This document shows positions 53,408 through 63,942 of a stretch of 64,000 nt of DNA, one piece after another (position 1 is the stretch's first letter; each line of letters opens with the position of its first letter). The position numbers and the translations under genes were made by a program. The notes below the pieces were generated by a model. The model made no database searches. It had not been told where the DNA came from and saw nothing but the letters and a program-made list of their open reading frames with translations. Origin of the DNA: Zymomonas mobilis. Lineage in GTDB: Bacteria; Pseudomonadota; Alphaproteobacteria; Sphingomonadales; Sphingomonadaceae. The DNA lies in contig NZ_VFOF01000001.1 of assembly GCF_006715975.1 (NCBI RefSeq), positions 1,374,001 to 1,438,000 of the forward strand, given 5' to 3'.

Positions 53408-54133
53408 TTACTTGGCGGTTGCTTGGTCATAGCGTGCAATGGTCGCGAGAATAGCTTCCTTAGCCTTTCTAATTACTTGATCGAGGGGTTCGGTGCTATC
53501 CAGATCGAGGATAGGCGCTCCGTTAAAAGTCAATCGGGGAACATCCCTTACTTTTCGTTCTAAGGAGGCGGGGCGATGATCGGGTTTACGCTTGAGAGCG
53601 GTTCCAAGATCAACATTAAGCCGGATAACAATATCCGGTGGATAGGATGCCATCCAGTTATATAGGGCCTGTTCTTGCCGTGTCAAAAAGCGAGCAATCA
53701 TCCCTTTCGGGCTTCTGGCGACAAGACCCGGGCCGTCCATCGGGCCAGGAACCACGGCTTGCGGATAGCGGTCGGTTAAAATTGTAAAGCCTTTACGGTG
53801 TAACCTTTGCATCCGCATAAAACGGAACACCCGACGCATTGAAAGAATAAAGATAATCGCGGAAACAGCAGCCCCTGCCCCTTTTTCGTCTCTTGCTTTT
53901 GATGAGCGGGCAATCACTTGCTTATCAAGTTTTTTGCCAACAAAAGGCAGACGCGCAATAGCCCGTCCCCAATTTCCGGTTTGCTTCCCAAGATGGCAAA
54001 AAGCCGTCGGGCGCATGGTCTGTAGCCAGTCGAGCAGTTCTTGACCCACAGTCGTCTTGCCGCTTCCATCAGCACCCACAATGGCTATGAGAGGAGCTGA
54101 CCTCTTATTTTGGAAAGACGCTGTTTGAGACAT
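53408..54133 (-). CDS. thymidylate-kinase-like P-loop protein (copy 1)
   Basis: A 241-residue protein with Walker A AIVGADGSGKTTVGQELL (residues ~16-33), ILTDRYPQAVVPGPMDGPGL around residue 120, and RLNVDLGTALKRKPDHRPAS before a short C-terminal domain. It shares the order DRYPQA - DGPGL - KPDH and a common central basic segment (FILSMRRVFRFMRMQRL; SLRRFFSYLKMRRVL in copy 2) with the following gene, so the two arose by tandem duplication. Kinase of a nucleotide or sugar-linked substrate is inferred. First gene of the cluster leading into the flippase. Confidence 0.78.
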   Translation of the reverse strand: MSQTASFQNKRSAPLIAIVGADGSGKTTVGQELLDWLQTMRPTAFCHLGKQTGNWGRAIARLPFVGKKLDKQVIARSSKARDEKGAGAAVSAIIFILSMRRVFRFMRMQRLHRKGFTILTDRYPQAVVPGPMDGPGLVARSPKGMIARFLTRQEQALYNWMASYPPDIVIRLNVDLGTALKRKPDHRPASLERKVRDVPRLTFNGAPILDLDSTEPLDQVIRKAKEAILATIARYDQATAK

Positions 54134-54640
54134 GGTGGTTGACCTAGGGAGTGATGATCTTGCGAAAGCGTGATTACAAGATCGTTGAGTATACTATCAA
54201 GTATTTTTGCTGCAAAGCATGCTAATAATTTATGCAGAGCAAAGATAATAGCTTTATCTTTATGCAAAAAATAAAGTGAATAGGGCGAAGCAATTGCCAA
54301 ATTCTAGGCGAATATCAGCCTGATAACAGGTAAACCGCAAAGCGGGTTTTTGACCGACTATTTGCCGAGCATAGAAGTGAAAATGTCGCTGTTCTGAAAA
54401 ATTTTGTAACGGTCCAGCAAACATCTTCCCATAATGGTGATCAACAAAAGATCGCGGAAAACCATGCAATATTGGTTTACTGCATCAGTATGCGTTTGCC
54501 TGACAGGCAGAAGCAGAGGTGGAGATACACAAAAAAGGCAGACAGAAAAGGCTTTGTGACAAAGCCTTTTCTATTAGATTTTCTGAAAGAAAATAATTAG
54601 ATATTTTTACAAGAAGAATATAATAAAGAAGTATTTATTT
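54134..54640. other. intergenic region with strong hairpin
   Basis: About 500 bases upstream of the kinase genes. Short minus frames (54085-54300, 54260-54469) show no domain. The right-hand part holds the strong hairpin at 54544-54572. The promoter of the leftward kinase-flippase cluster should be here. A decayed gene between 54260 and 54470 is possible. Confidence 0.45.
54544..54572 (-). terminator. strong hairpin, probable terminator of TPR gene
   Basis: AGAAAAGGCTTTG (54544-54556) and CAAAGCCTTTTCT (54560-54572) form a perfect 13-base-pair stem with loop TGA. It lies about 70 bases past the TPR-gene stop on the minus strand. A T-rich end exists in both directions, so it could also end a rightward transcript from the preceding gap. 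Confidence 0.65.
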
Positions 54641-55225
54641 TTATTTTTCAATGCTTTTGGCGGGCGTAGCAGAAGGTTCGGAGGTCGATTTTACAGGCGT
54701 TGCTGTTTTTGAAGCGTCAGTGTCTGTTTTTATAGAATTATCGTTATCCGCCGTTTTTACCTCGTGAGCAGGCGGTGCGCCTTTCGCAATGGCCGCCGTC
54801 AATTGGGTAGAGGCAGGACATTCTTGCCCGCAGATTTTTTTGATTTTATCAAGATTTTGCTGCGCTCTTGCTATGGCACCTTTTGCAACCATGGCTTCCC
54901 CTTGAGCGGCCAAGCTATTGACATCAGTGGGATCGATATTGAGCGCTTCCTGATAAAAACGAATGGCTTTTCCGTTTAAGCATTGGACTGCGGCAATATG
55001 TCCTAAAGCCATAAACGCGTTTTTATTGCGAGGATCGACAGCCAACGCGCTTTCAAGAAGTTGCGACGCGTCTACTAAATGGCCTTCTTTTTGTGATTTT
55101 TCAGCCTGAAGCACCAGATTGGTTGAGTAAGGATTGATTTGGTTATCGGGTTTGCCATGAGAAATTTGAGGTGTTCCGGATGCCAATGTCAGAGACAGGA
55201 CAAGGGCTAGAGGCGAAAAATTCAT
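54641..55225 (-). CDS. exported TPR-repeat protein
   Basis: A 194-residue periplasmic protein: signal peptide MNFSPLALVLSLTLASG, then about three tetratricopeptide repeats (ASQLLESALAVDPRNKNAFMALGHI, split over residues ~45-70; GKAIRFYQEALNIDPTDVNSL) and a disordered Thr/Lys/Ser/Pro-rich tail. Two cysteines (KICGQECPA) may form a disulfide. GGAGA six bases before the ATG at 55225 sets the start; the frame upstream to 55267 has none. Probably a protein-protein scaffold of the envelope. Partners unknown. Confidence 0.8.
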   Translation of the reverse strand: MNFSPLALVLSLTLASGTPQISHGKPDNQINPYSTNLVLQAEKSQKEGHLVDASQLLESALAVDPRNKNAFMALGHIAAVQCLNGKAIRFYQEALNIDPTDVNSLAAQGEAMVAKGAIARAQQNLDKIKKICGQECPASTQLTAAIAKGAPPAHEVKTADNDNSIKTDTDASKTATPVKSTSEPSATPAKSIEK

Positions 55226-55394
55226 TATTTTCTCCGGAAAAGAAGCAAACTGAAGAAGAATATCCATTACAACCCATAAGGCCGCTTGCCAAAAGTCTAA
55301 CCCGACTATCTATCCACCGCAACGAATAGTTATTATGCGATAAAGACGGAATCAGACAAGTGAAATAGCTTCATTCACCATTTTGGATAGGAAG

Positions 55395-55429
55395 AAAAAG
55401 GCCGATATCTTGATGATTTCGGCCTTTTT
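55395..55429 (-). terminator. terminator of RsmB-family gene
   Basis: AAAAAGGCCGA (55395-55405) pairs with TCGGCCTTTTT (55419-55429), loop of 13 bases, with T-rich flanks on the minus strand. It lies ten bases past the methyltransferase stop. Confidence 0.9.
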
Positions 55430-55438
55430 ATTCTGTTT

Positions 55439-56671
55439 TTAAGACCCAATATAGCGCAACCGACTGACAAAAAAGCCGTCAGTTTGATCTTTAAGAACCG
55501 TAAAACGGCGACCATTGCCACGAAAAGTGCCTGCGGGAACATCTGAATTTTCGACTTCCCAATCGGGATGGCGATCCAGAAAAGCCGCAATTTGATTAGT
55601 GCCTTCGTCATCAAGTAACGAACAGACCACATAGACCAGATAGCCGCCCGGATGAACCAGTCGAGAAGCAATATCCAAAAGATTGCTTTGGGTTTCGATC
55701 ACGCGTTGCAACCGAGCCGGTGTCAAGCGCCAGCGAGCTTCCGGATTCCGCCGCCATGTTCCGCTGCCAGAGCAAGGGGCATCTACCAAAACCAGATTTG
55801 CCCGATGGGTCAGGTCTTCCAGAGCGAGATCTTCTTCTTTTGGATTAAGAAGACGTTGTTCAATATTCGGAAGTTTTGCCCGTTCAGCGCGAGGCTGTAA
55901 TCGAGACAAACGGTTTCTATCCGTATCACAGGCGATCAGATTAAGATCGGTATCCGCATTATCAGCGAGCATATCACTGGCCAAAGCCAGCGTTTTGCCC
56001 CCTGCCCCTGCGCAAAGATCGAGGACATTCATACCCGCTTTCGCTTGGCAGATAAAAGTCGCCCATTGCGAACCCGCATCTTGTATTTCGATAGCCCCTG
56101 CTTTCCAAAGCGGAGATTGATCGACCTTTGATCCTTCCGGTAGCCGAATGGCGTAAGGAAGATTGGGTAAAGGCTGACCTTCTGGGAAGGATTCGAGCAC
56201 AGTATCGAGATCAATTAAATGGGGATTAAAGCGAATATCCAACGGCGCACGTCCCAAAAGAGCATTTTGCTCATCTGGGTCGATGTCGCTTTCATTCATC
56301 TTGTCTACCAACCATGCGGGCAGCAAAGACGTATTTTCTTCTGATAAACGAGCGGCTTCCGCCCGTTCTCTAGGCGTTATCGGCTTTGGTGCGCGCGTTG
56401 ATCCATCACCATCAAATAATGCGGCCAATTCGGGGTCATCATAGGCGAGACGAACCATAGCCGCCCGACCATTGGCCGGACAATTGCCTGTATGACGAAT
56501 TGCCCGATAAACCAATTCACGAATAGCCGCACGATCTTTCGAACCAGCATAGCGGCGCGTTTTGAAATATTGGCTGACCAATCGATCTGCCGCAGAACCT
56601 TCTTCACGCACCGCCCGAGTAATCTGGTCGAGCAGTTCAATGGCGGCTTCTACTCTTGCTTGAGGGATCAC
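55439..56671 (-). CDS. rsmB: RsmB/NOP-family RNA (cytosine-5) methyltransferase
   Basis: A 410-residue rRNA m5C methyltransferase. A helical NusB-like N-terminal domain (residues ~1-130) precedes the SAM domain: LDLCAGAGGKTLALAS, IACDTDRNRLSRLQPRA, VLVDAPCSGSGTWRRNPEARW (cysteine for enzyme release) and YLVYVVCSLLDDEGTNQI (catalytic cysteine). Target probably C967 of 16S rRNA by family. GTG at 56671 lies eight bases after AGGAG; the TTG at 56677 is too close to it. It follows guaB by 34 bases and may be co-transcribed. Confidence 0.88.
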   Translation of the reverse strand: MIPQARVEAAIELLDQITRAVREEGSAADRLVSQYFKTRRYAGSKDRAAIRELVYRAIRHTGNCPANGRAAMVRLAYDDPELAALFDGDGSTRAPKPITPRERAEAARLSEENTSLLPAWLVDKMNESDIDPDEQNALLGRAPLDIRFNPHLIDLDTVLESFPEGQPLPNLPYAIRLPEGSKVDQSPLWKAGAIEIQDAGSQWATFICQAKAGMNVLDLCAGAGGKTLALASDMLADNADTDLNLIACDTDRNRLSRLQPRAERAKLPNIEQRLLNPKEEDLALEDLTHRANLVLVDAPCSGSGTWRRNPEARWRLTPARLQRVIETQSNLLDIASRLVHPGGYLVYVVCSLLDDEGTNQIAAFLDRHPDWEVENSDVPAGTFRGNGRRFTVLKDQTDGFFVSRLRYIGS

Positions 56672-56704
56672 CGCCAAGACTCCTTTTGATCGTTAATGAT
56701 GCTT

Positions 56705-58177
<1,473 letters not shown>

Positions 58178-58436
58178 TCAGGCCCGTTCAAAACCTTATC
58201 ATAGAAATTCATAAGGATCTGATTGGGCAATAAGATTCATAGCCCTATATAATGGGATCGCTTTGCTTTCCAGCACTCTAATAGGGTTTTTCCTTATTTA
58301 TTTTGCATTTTTTGTTTAAACCCGTTGTTAGAAGCGGAAATAAATCAGAGAACCGATCAAGCCGAGCAAAAGAACAAAAAATTTGGCGGATAATAGTTGC
58401 CATATTCATCATATTTATGCAGTAGAGCGAAAATAA

Positions 58437-59147
58437 ATGACTGCTTCAATCGCCTTGGTCGATGACGACCGCAACATTTTAGCCTCTGTTTCTATGACGC
58501 TTCAGTCAGAGGGTTTTTCTGTCAGAGTATATTCTGATGGCAAGACTGCGCTGAATGCTTTGCTGGAAACGCCCCCCGATCTGGTTGTGCTTGATATCAA
58601 AATGCCGATCATGGACGGAATGGAGGTTTTGCGGCGGTTGCGCGAAAAGAGCATGGTGCCGGTCATTTTTCTGACTTCCAAAGATGATGAGCTAGATGAA
58701 GCCTTGGGTTTGGCATCCGGTGCGGATGATTATATTGCCAAACCGTTTTCTTTACGCTTGTTGATGGCGCGTATCCGTGCCTTGTTACGGCGCACCGAAG
58801 CAAGATATCAGCAATTAGACGAAAACAGCCCTGCCAATGATAGCCATATCATCGTCAGAGGCCGTTTGGTAATGGACCCAGACCGCCATCAAGTATCATG
58901 GGATGGGCAGGATATTTCATTGACGGTGACAGAGTTTCTTATTTTAGAGGCCTTGGCACAGCGTCCCGGTTTTGTAAAATCGCGTGACCAATTGATGGAT
59001 ACCGCCTATCAGGATGACGTCTATGTCGATGATCGCACCATAGACAGCCATATAAAACGCCTGCGGCGTAAATTCCGTCAGGCAGATAATCAATTCAAAA
59101 GTATAGAGACGCTCTATGGTATCGGCTACCGGTTTGCCGAAGAATAA
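58437..59147 (+). CDS. chvI: response regulator ChvI (OmpR family)
   Basis: A 236-residue response regulator: receiver domain with the acidic pocket VDDDR (residues 8-12), phospho-acceptor Asp53 in [12 protein letters not shown] and the conserved lysine in [10 protein letters not shown] near 104; then an OmpR-type winged helix ([26 protein letters not shown], in two blocks; [16 protein letters not shown] recognition helix). Its last 32 bases overlap the chvG start. The ChvG/ChvI (ExoS/ChvI) system of alphaproteobacteria responds to acid and envelope stress, which would fit an organism that acidifies its medium. Confidence 0.94.
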   Translation: MTASIALVDDDRNILASVSMTLQSEGFSVRVYSDGKTALNALLETPPDLVVLDIKMPIMDGMEVLRRLREKSMVPVIFLTSKDDELDEALGLASGADDYIAKPFSLRLLMARIRALLRRTEARYQQLDENSPANDSHIIVRGRLVMDPDRHQVSWDGQDISLTVTEFLILEALAQRPGFVKSRDQLMDTAYQDDVYVDDRTIDSHIKRLRRKFRQADNQFKSIETLYGIGYRFAEE

Positions 59148-60750
59148 AGAAGAAGACGCTGCATCCCGCCATCATTGGCGGCGAAACGAGCTTGCATTGG
59201 GTTGGTCAGCCCGTTGGTCGCTGACGGCGCGCATTCTTGCGGTGAATATTTTCGTCCTTCTGATCTTTGCAGGCACTTTTTTCTATGTCGCCCAATACCG
59301 AGATCGCCTTACCGGCCTTCAGACCGGTAAATATAAGGCTATGGTCGAGCTTATCACCGATAATCTCGAAAATACGCCTGAAGCGAACTGGGATAGTCTG
59401 GTTGACAGAATGGGGCAGCAGACCGGTTTTCGCATCCGTATTTTCAGCGCCAAAGGCGATCGGGTTTTTGATAGCTGGAACAGCGGCAAGCCCAGTTATG
59501 TTATCCATGATCCGAAAAAGGATGATTGGCAGCATCATTTGGCGCGGCTGATGGATCGCATCAACGATACGGTCGTTCATGCCACCCCGTTAAGCTATTA
59601 TCAGGAACCGAAATACGACCGGTTAGAGGCATGGCCGGAAGCGGTGACTGCCCATAGTCAGAATAAAATGGCCGCCCAGATAAGATGGGCCGCCGACCGC
59701 ACGCCGTTAATTTCGATTGCGGCACCGGTTGGTAAAAACGGAACGACTTTATTCGCGACCGACAATCCCCGCTATATTACCCATAAAGTAAGACGGCAGC
59801 GTTTTTGGGCAATGATCGTTTTGTTGGTCGTTACCTGTGTTTCTGTGGCTTTGTCTTTATTCTTGGCGCGGACAATTGTTCATCCGTTAAAAAGCCTTGC
59901 TAAGGCCGCCGTTCGTGTCCGTTTAGGACGGGCAAGAGAAGTGAAAGTGCCTCGCTTGCCTGCACGTCGAGACGAAATCGGTTTGTTGGCCAGATCGCTG
60001 TCGGATATGAATACTGCCTTGCAACAGCGGATTGATGCAACAGAAGCTTTTGCGGCCGACGTGACCCATGAGCTAAAAAACCCGTTGGCTTCGCTACGGT
60101 CGGCTGTCGACAGTCTGGAAATGATTAAGGACGATCATTTACGGCAGCAGTTAATTAGCGTTATCCGTGATGATATCCAGCGGTTAGATCGCCTAATTAC
60201 CGATATTTCGGAAGCTTCGCGTGTCGATGCTGAAATGGCGCGTTCTAGCTTTGAAGTCATTGATTTGGGCCCGCTAATCCAAGGTGTTACCCAGCATTGC
60301 GAAAGACGGCCAGATGCCGCCGATGTCAGAATTGCTTTTGCGCGGCCTCAATCCGGCATTGCTGTTGTTTTGGGGGATGGCACGCGCCTTACCCGCGTAG
60401 TTGAGAATTTGATTGATAATGCAATCTCATTTTCACCCCGCGATGGTCTGGTGACGATTACCACAACCCGTGACAAAGAAGATGTCGTTATTCGTGTCGA
60501 AGATGAAGGCCCCGGTGTGCCGGATGATGCCAAGGAAGAAATTTTCCGCCGGTTTCATTCTGTCCGTCCGAGTCAGGAAGCCTTTGGCCGTCATAGCGGA
60601 TTAGGTCTGGCAATCGCCAAGGCAACGGTCGAAGCACATCATGGCACCATTGAAGTCACCAAGAGATCTCAAGGGAAGTCGGGCGCCAGCTTTATTGTCC
60701 ATTTACCGGCGGCTCCGGTGATCCATGCCCCCCAGAGTAGAAAAGCCTAG
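59116..60750 (+). CDS. chvG: sensor histidine kinase ChvG
   Basis: A 544-residue membrane kinase: two membrane helices (about residues 35-56 and 225-250) flank a ~170-residue periplasmic sensor domain; HAMP (residues ~250-310); HisKA with phospho-acceptor His318 in [15 protein letters not shown]; and HATPase_c with [14 protein letters not shown] (N box), VEDEGPGVP and [13 protein letters not shown]. Overlap with chvI implies translational coupling. In Agrobacterium and Sinorhizobium the periplasmic domain is silenced by ExoR; I see no ExoR gene here. Confidence 0.94.
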   Translation: MVSATGLPKNKEEDAASRHHWRRNELALGWSARWSLTARILAVNIFVLLIFAGTFFYVAQYRDRLTGLQTGKYKAMVELITDNLENTPEANWDSLVDRMGQQTGFRIRIFSAKGDRVFDSWNSGKPSYVIHDPKKDDWQHHLARLMDRINDTVVHATPLSYYQEPKYDRLEAWPEAVTAHSQNKMAAQIRWAADRTPLISIAAPVGKNGTTLFATDNPRYITHKVRRQRFWAMIVLLVVTCVSVALSLFLARTIVHPLKSLAKAAVRVRLGRAREVKVPRLPARRDEIGLLARSLSDMNTALQQRIDATEAFAADVTHELKNPLASLRSAVDSLEMIKDDHLRQQLISVIRDDIQRLDRLITDISEASRVDAEMARSSFEVIDLGPLIQGVTQHCERRPDAADVRIAFARPQSGIAVVLGDGTRLTRVVENLIDNAISFSPRDGLVTITTTRDKEDVVIRVEDEGPGVPDDAKEEIFRRFHSVRPSQEAFGRHSGLGLAIAKATVEAHHGTIEVTKRSQGKSGASFIVHLPAAPVIHAPQSRKA

Positions 60751-60892
60751 AAATTGGATAGGATACTGTTGAAATACAGACCTAAATGGACAAAAATTTT
60801 TGCCAATGAAGGCGGTTTTGGAATATCTATTTTATATCGCTTTAGACTTTGATTATCTTCATGAGATCTTTGGCTAAAGCGTTCTAATTGAG

Positions 60893-61384
60893 ATGTCTTC
60901 TGTAACTACTGAAAATACCCGCAAGGCCGGTGGTTCAAACGAATCATCGGCCTTGATTCATGCAACTACTGTGTTGGTTAAGAATCAAGGTGTCCTTTTG
61001 ATTGGCCCATCCGGCAGCGGGAAATCCGACCTTGCTTTGCGGTTAATAGATCGTGGAGCCAAATTGGTAAGCGATGATTACAGCCTGATCGATATCAAAC
61101 CCAAAGAAAATATTTTAACAGCGACAGCACCCAAAAATATTGCCGGTTTATTGGAAATAAGAGGCTTGGGGGTTGTCACCCTGCCCTTTTGCCCCAAGGC
61201 CAAATTAGCTTTGGCGATTATCTTGGAAGGCGATGTTGAGAGAATGCCGGAGAAGGATTCTTCGATAAAAATTTTAGGTCGGGCTCTACCAGCGATCACT
61301 ATTAATGCCTTTGAAGCGTCAGCCCCAATTAAGGTTGAAATGAAAATAGCGTGTCTGGTCGGGGATATTCTGCTAAAGAATTGA
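60893..61384 (+). CDS. hprK: HPr kinase/phosphorylase, short alphaproteobacterial form
   Basis: A 163-residue kinase with Walker A GPSGSGKS (residues 38-45) and LALRLIDRGAKLVSDDYSLID right after it, and the HprK signature region EIRGLGVVTLPF. It corresponds only to the C-terminal catalytic half of the ~310-residue Gram-positive enzyme; this truncated form is normal in alphaproteobacteria next to chvG. It phosphorylates the regulatory serine of HPr (62787-63059). The start has no strong ribosome-binding site. Between chvG and rapZ. Confidence 0.93.
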   Translation: MSSVTTENTRKAGGSNESSALIHATTVLVKNQGVLLIGPSGSGKSDLALRLIDRGAKLVSDDYSLIDIKPKENILTATAPKNIAGLLEIRGLGVVTLPFCPKAKLALAIILEGDVERMPEKDSSIKILGRALPAITINAFEASAPIKVEMKIACLVGDILLKN

Positions 61385-61406
61385 GATCAAAGAGGATATC
61401 TTACGT

Positions 61407-62378
61407 ATGAACCGGAATGATTTGTCTTCTGCTGTCCCCCCGTCTGCGGCTCCGCCTGCGCGCATCATTCTGGTAACGGGATTGTCGGGCGCTGGAAAAT
61501 CAACGGCGCTTCGCACCTTTGAGGATATGGGCTGGGAAACGGTCGATAATTTACCGCTTTCTTTGTTAGAGCGGCTTATTCTCACTCCGCCTTCATCGGT
61601 AACCGCCTATACGGGGCGGCCTTTGGCCTTAGGTATTGATAGCCGCACCCGTGGTTTTACGGTTGAAGCCTTTTTGAAAGGGGTCGAACAACTCCGCCAC
61701 CATCATAGCCAGCCGATTGATATTCTGTTTTTGGATTGTTCCGACAGCGAATTGATGCGGCGTTTTGATACGACAAGGCGACGGCATCCATTGGCGCTTG
61801 ATCGACCGATGGAAGACGGCATTTCGGAAGAGCGTGAATTTTTGACTCCCGTCAGAGAAATTGCTGATTTCCTGATTGATACGACCACCACCAGCAGCCA
61901 TAGCCTGCAAACCGAATTAAGACAGCAATTCGCACCAGAAAACAGCGTTGCCCCGAATGTTTCGATTTTATCTTTCGGATTTTCGCGCGGGATTCCCTGT
62001 AATTGTGATTTGTTATTCGACATGCGGTTTTTGAGAAACCCTTATTGGGAAAAGGATTTACGTTCTTTAACTGGACTTGATTCAGAGATTTCGGAATATA
62101 TCGAAGAAGACCCGTCTTTTTTACCGGCTGTTACAAAAATTAAAGATCTGCTTCTCTTTTTGTTACCACGCTATATAAACACGGGAAAAAGTTATATTGT
62201 TATTGCTTTTGCTTGCACAGGTGGACGTCACCGATCTGTTTATGTTGCGGAGTGGATAGCGGCTCAGTTGCGTCAGGCGCATTTTTCTCTCACTATTACA
62301 CATCGTGACCTCAAACTACCTCTGCTCGAATCGCAATCAGACGGGATACGGGCAGGAAAGGCATATCAAGGCGGATGA
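61407..62378 (+). CDS. rapZ: RNase adapter RapZ (YvcJ family)
   Basis: A 323-residue GTP/ATP-binding protein: Walker A VTGLSGAGKSTALRTFEDMG (residues 23-42, preceded by an 18-residue Ala/Pro-rich tail), IDSRTRGF, LFLDCSDSELMRRFDTTRRRHPL and the C-terminal cluster FSRGIPCNCDLLFDMRFLRNP plus AFACTGGRHRSVYVAE. In E. coli RapZ directs RNase E to the GlmZ sRNA to control amino-sugar synthesis; the role in alphaproteobacteria is less clear. Located between hprK and the EIIA gene, the usual alphaproteobacterial order. Confidence 0.94.
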   Translation: MNRNDLSSAVPPSAAPPARIILVTGLSGAGKSTALRTFEDMGWETVDNLPLSLLERLILTPPSSVTAYTGRPLALGIDSRTRGFTVEAFLKGVEQLRHHHSQPIDILFLDCSDSELMRRFDTTRRRHPLALDRPMEDGISEEREFLTPVREIADFLIDTTTTSSHSLQTELRQQFAPENSVAPNVSILSFGFSRGIPCNCDLLFDMRFLRNPYWEKDLRSLTGLDSEISEYIEEDPSFLPAVTKIKDLLLFLLPRYINTGKSYIVIAFACTGGRHRSVYVAEWIAAQLRQAHFSLTITHRDLKLPLLESQSDGIRAGKAYQGG

Positions 62379-62385
62379 GCAATTC

Positions 62386-62790
62386 ATGATCGGATTGGTG
62401 TTAGTAACGCATGGCGGGCTGGCGGCAGAATTTGTCACAGCCATGGAACATGTTGTCGGAAAACAGGAAGCTGTTGCGGCTATTTGTATAGGCCCGGATG
62501 ATGATATGGAAAACCGGCGCGCCGATATAGCCAAGGCTATTGCAGAAGTTGAAACCGGAGACGGTGTTATTTTGTTAACGGATTTGTTTGGTGGAACGCC
62601 TTCAAATCTAGCAATTTCTTTAATGCAACCGGGCAAAGTCGAGGTTATTGCAGGTATCAATCTGCCCATGCTAATCAGGCTGGAACGCGCCCGCAGACAG
62701 CAAGATGTTCAGGCTGCGGTGGCTGCCGCCCGCGAAGCCGGACGGAAATATATCTCGGTAGCTTCTGAAATATTAGGCGAATCATTATGA
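62386..62790 (+). CDS. PTS EIIA component, mannose family
   Basis: A 134-residue EIIA-Man domain with the phospho-acceptor His9 in VLVTHGGLAAEF, and LLTDLFGGTPSNLAISL, the family signature. GGCGGA lies about ten bases before the ATG at 62386, and the gene begins seven bases after rapZ; the longer frame to 62305 is inside rapZ and is not used. Its TGA overlaps the HPr ATG. No EIIB or EIIC is present, so it is part of a regulatory rather than a transporting PTS. Confidence 0.93.
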   Translation: MIGLVLVTHGGLAAEFVTAMEHVVGKQEAVAAICIGPDDDMENRRADIAKAIAEVETGDGVILLTDLFGGTPSNLAISLMQPGKVEVIAGINLPMLIRLERARRQQDVQAAVAAAREAGRKYISVASEILGESL

Positions 62791-63059
62791 CCTCCGTTAC
62801 GCGCAAAGTGCAGATAACCAATAAACGCGGCCTTCATGCTCGAGCGAGCGCTCGCTTTGTGGCCTTGGCATCAGCCCAGTCGGCAATGATCGAAGTCGAA
62901 AAAGACGGCAACAAGGTCGTTGGTACCTCTATTATGGGGTTGATGATGTTGGGTGCCGCCATTGGTGATTATGTAACGATTTATGCTTCGGGTGTTGGTG
63001 CCGATCGCGCCGTGAGTGCCTTGGCCGATCTGGTCGAGCAGAAATTCGGTGAAGAATAA
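62787..63059 (+). CDS. ptsH: phosphocarrier protein HPr
   Basis: A 90-residue HPr with the active-site His17 in NKRGLHARASARF and the regulatory Ser48 in VVGTSIMGLMML, the residue targeted by HprK encoded three genes upstream. Translationally coupled to EIIA (ATGA). Enzyme I is not in the window. HPr could carry phosphate from EI to EIIA as a metabolic signal, possibly to ChvG or RapZ; that link is inference. Confidence 0.94.
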   Translation: MTSVTRKVQITNKRGLHARASARFVALASAQSAMIEVEKDGNKVVGTSIMGLMMLGAAIGDYVTIYASGVGADRAVSALADLVEQKFGEE

Positions 63060-63080
63060 TTAAGGACTGTCCGTTTTTTC

Positions 63081-63887
63081 ATGCCTAGAGCTATTACCGC
63101 CTTTTCAAATCCGCTTATTAAACGAGTTCGTTCCTTGCGCGATAAAAAACATCGCCGTGAAGAAGGACTGTTTTTAGCTGAAGGCTTACGTATTCTGACC
63201 GAAGCCCGTGAAGCGGGTTTTATTCCAGTTTATATTTTCTTTGCCGCTGATAGTGCCGATCATCCTTTGGTCGGGCAATTAATCGATGCAGTTGAGCAGA
63301 ATGGCGGCGAAGCGATCGAAACTAGCCGCGACATTTTGCATAAACTGTCAGGGAAAGATAATCCCCAGACGGTTATCGGCATTTTTGAAAGCTTTACCCT
63401 GCCCTTGTCAGCGATTGATCGCACGCAAGCCCCGCTTTGGTTAGTGGCGCAATCCTTAAGAGATCCCGGCAATCTGGGAACGTTGTTACGCACGGGTGAT
63501 GCCGTCGGTGCGGGCGGATTAATCTTGATTGATGACTGTGTTGATCCTTTTTCGGTTGAAGCAGTGCGTGCCACCATGGGCGCGCTGTTTACCCAAAAAA
63601 TTGCAACTGCCCGTTGGGAAGACTTTATTGTCTGGTTACGAGAAGGTGAAGGTGACCTGATCGGCACCAGTTTGCGCGCAACCCAAGATTATCAGGAACC
63701 GCGTTATCAAAAGCCGAGCTTTGTTTTGGTCGGAAATGAAGCGCAGGGTTTGCCTGCCGAATATGAAGATGCCTGTGACCATCTGGTTAAAATACCGATG
63801 AAAGGCCGTGCAGATAGCCTCAATGTCGCGGTAGCGGGAGCTATTATGGCTTATGAAGTATTAAATCAGCAGCGGAAAACGCGCTAA
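63081..63887 (+). CDS. SpoU-family (TrmH-like) RNA 2'-O-methyltransferase
   Basis: A 268-residue SPOUT methyltransferase: N-terminal substrate-binding part (NPLIKRVRSLRDKKHRREEG, FLAEGLRIL) and a C-terminal knotted SAM domain with SLRDPGNLGTLLRTGDAVGAGG (catalytic arginine region), VLVGNEAQGLP and the terminal DSLNVAVAGAIMAYEVL. Closest to the RlmB/TrmH group; the exact rRNA or tRNA target cannot be read from sequence. Starts 21 bases after ptsH, without a visible terminator between. Confidence 0.93.
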   Translation: MPRAITAFSNPLIKRVRSLRDKKHRREEGLFLAEGLRILTEAREAGFIPVYIFFAADSADHPLVGQLIDAVEQNGGEAIETSRDILHKLSGKDNPQTVIGIFESFTLPLSAIDRTQAPLWLVAQSLRDPGNLGTLLRTGDAVGAGGLILIDDCVDPFSVEAVRATMGALFTQKIATARWEDFIVWLREGEGDLIGTSLRATQDYQEPRYQKPSFVLVGNEAQGLPAEYEDACDHLVKIPMKGRADSLNVAVAGAIMAYEVLNQQRKTR

Positions 63888-63942
63888 ACGGACTTATTCC
63901 GATGTTGCCATTTTCGTTATAAGGGCATGAAAAGAGCAGATT

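Noticed and set aside
54260-54469. Minus-strand frame of 69 codons upstream of the kinase pair
   Set aside because: No domain, no start signal; kept only as a possible remnant.
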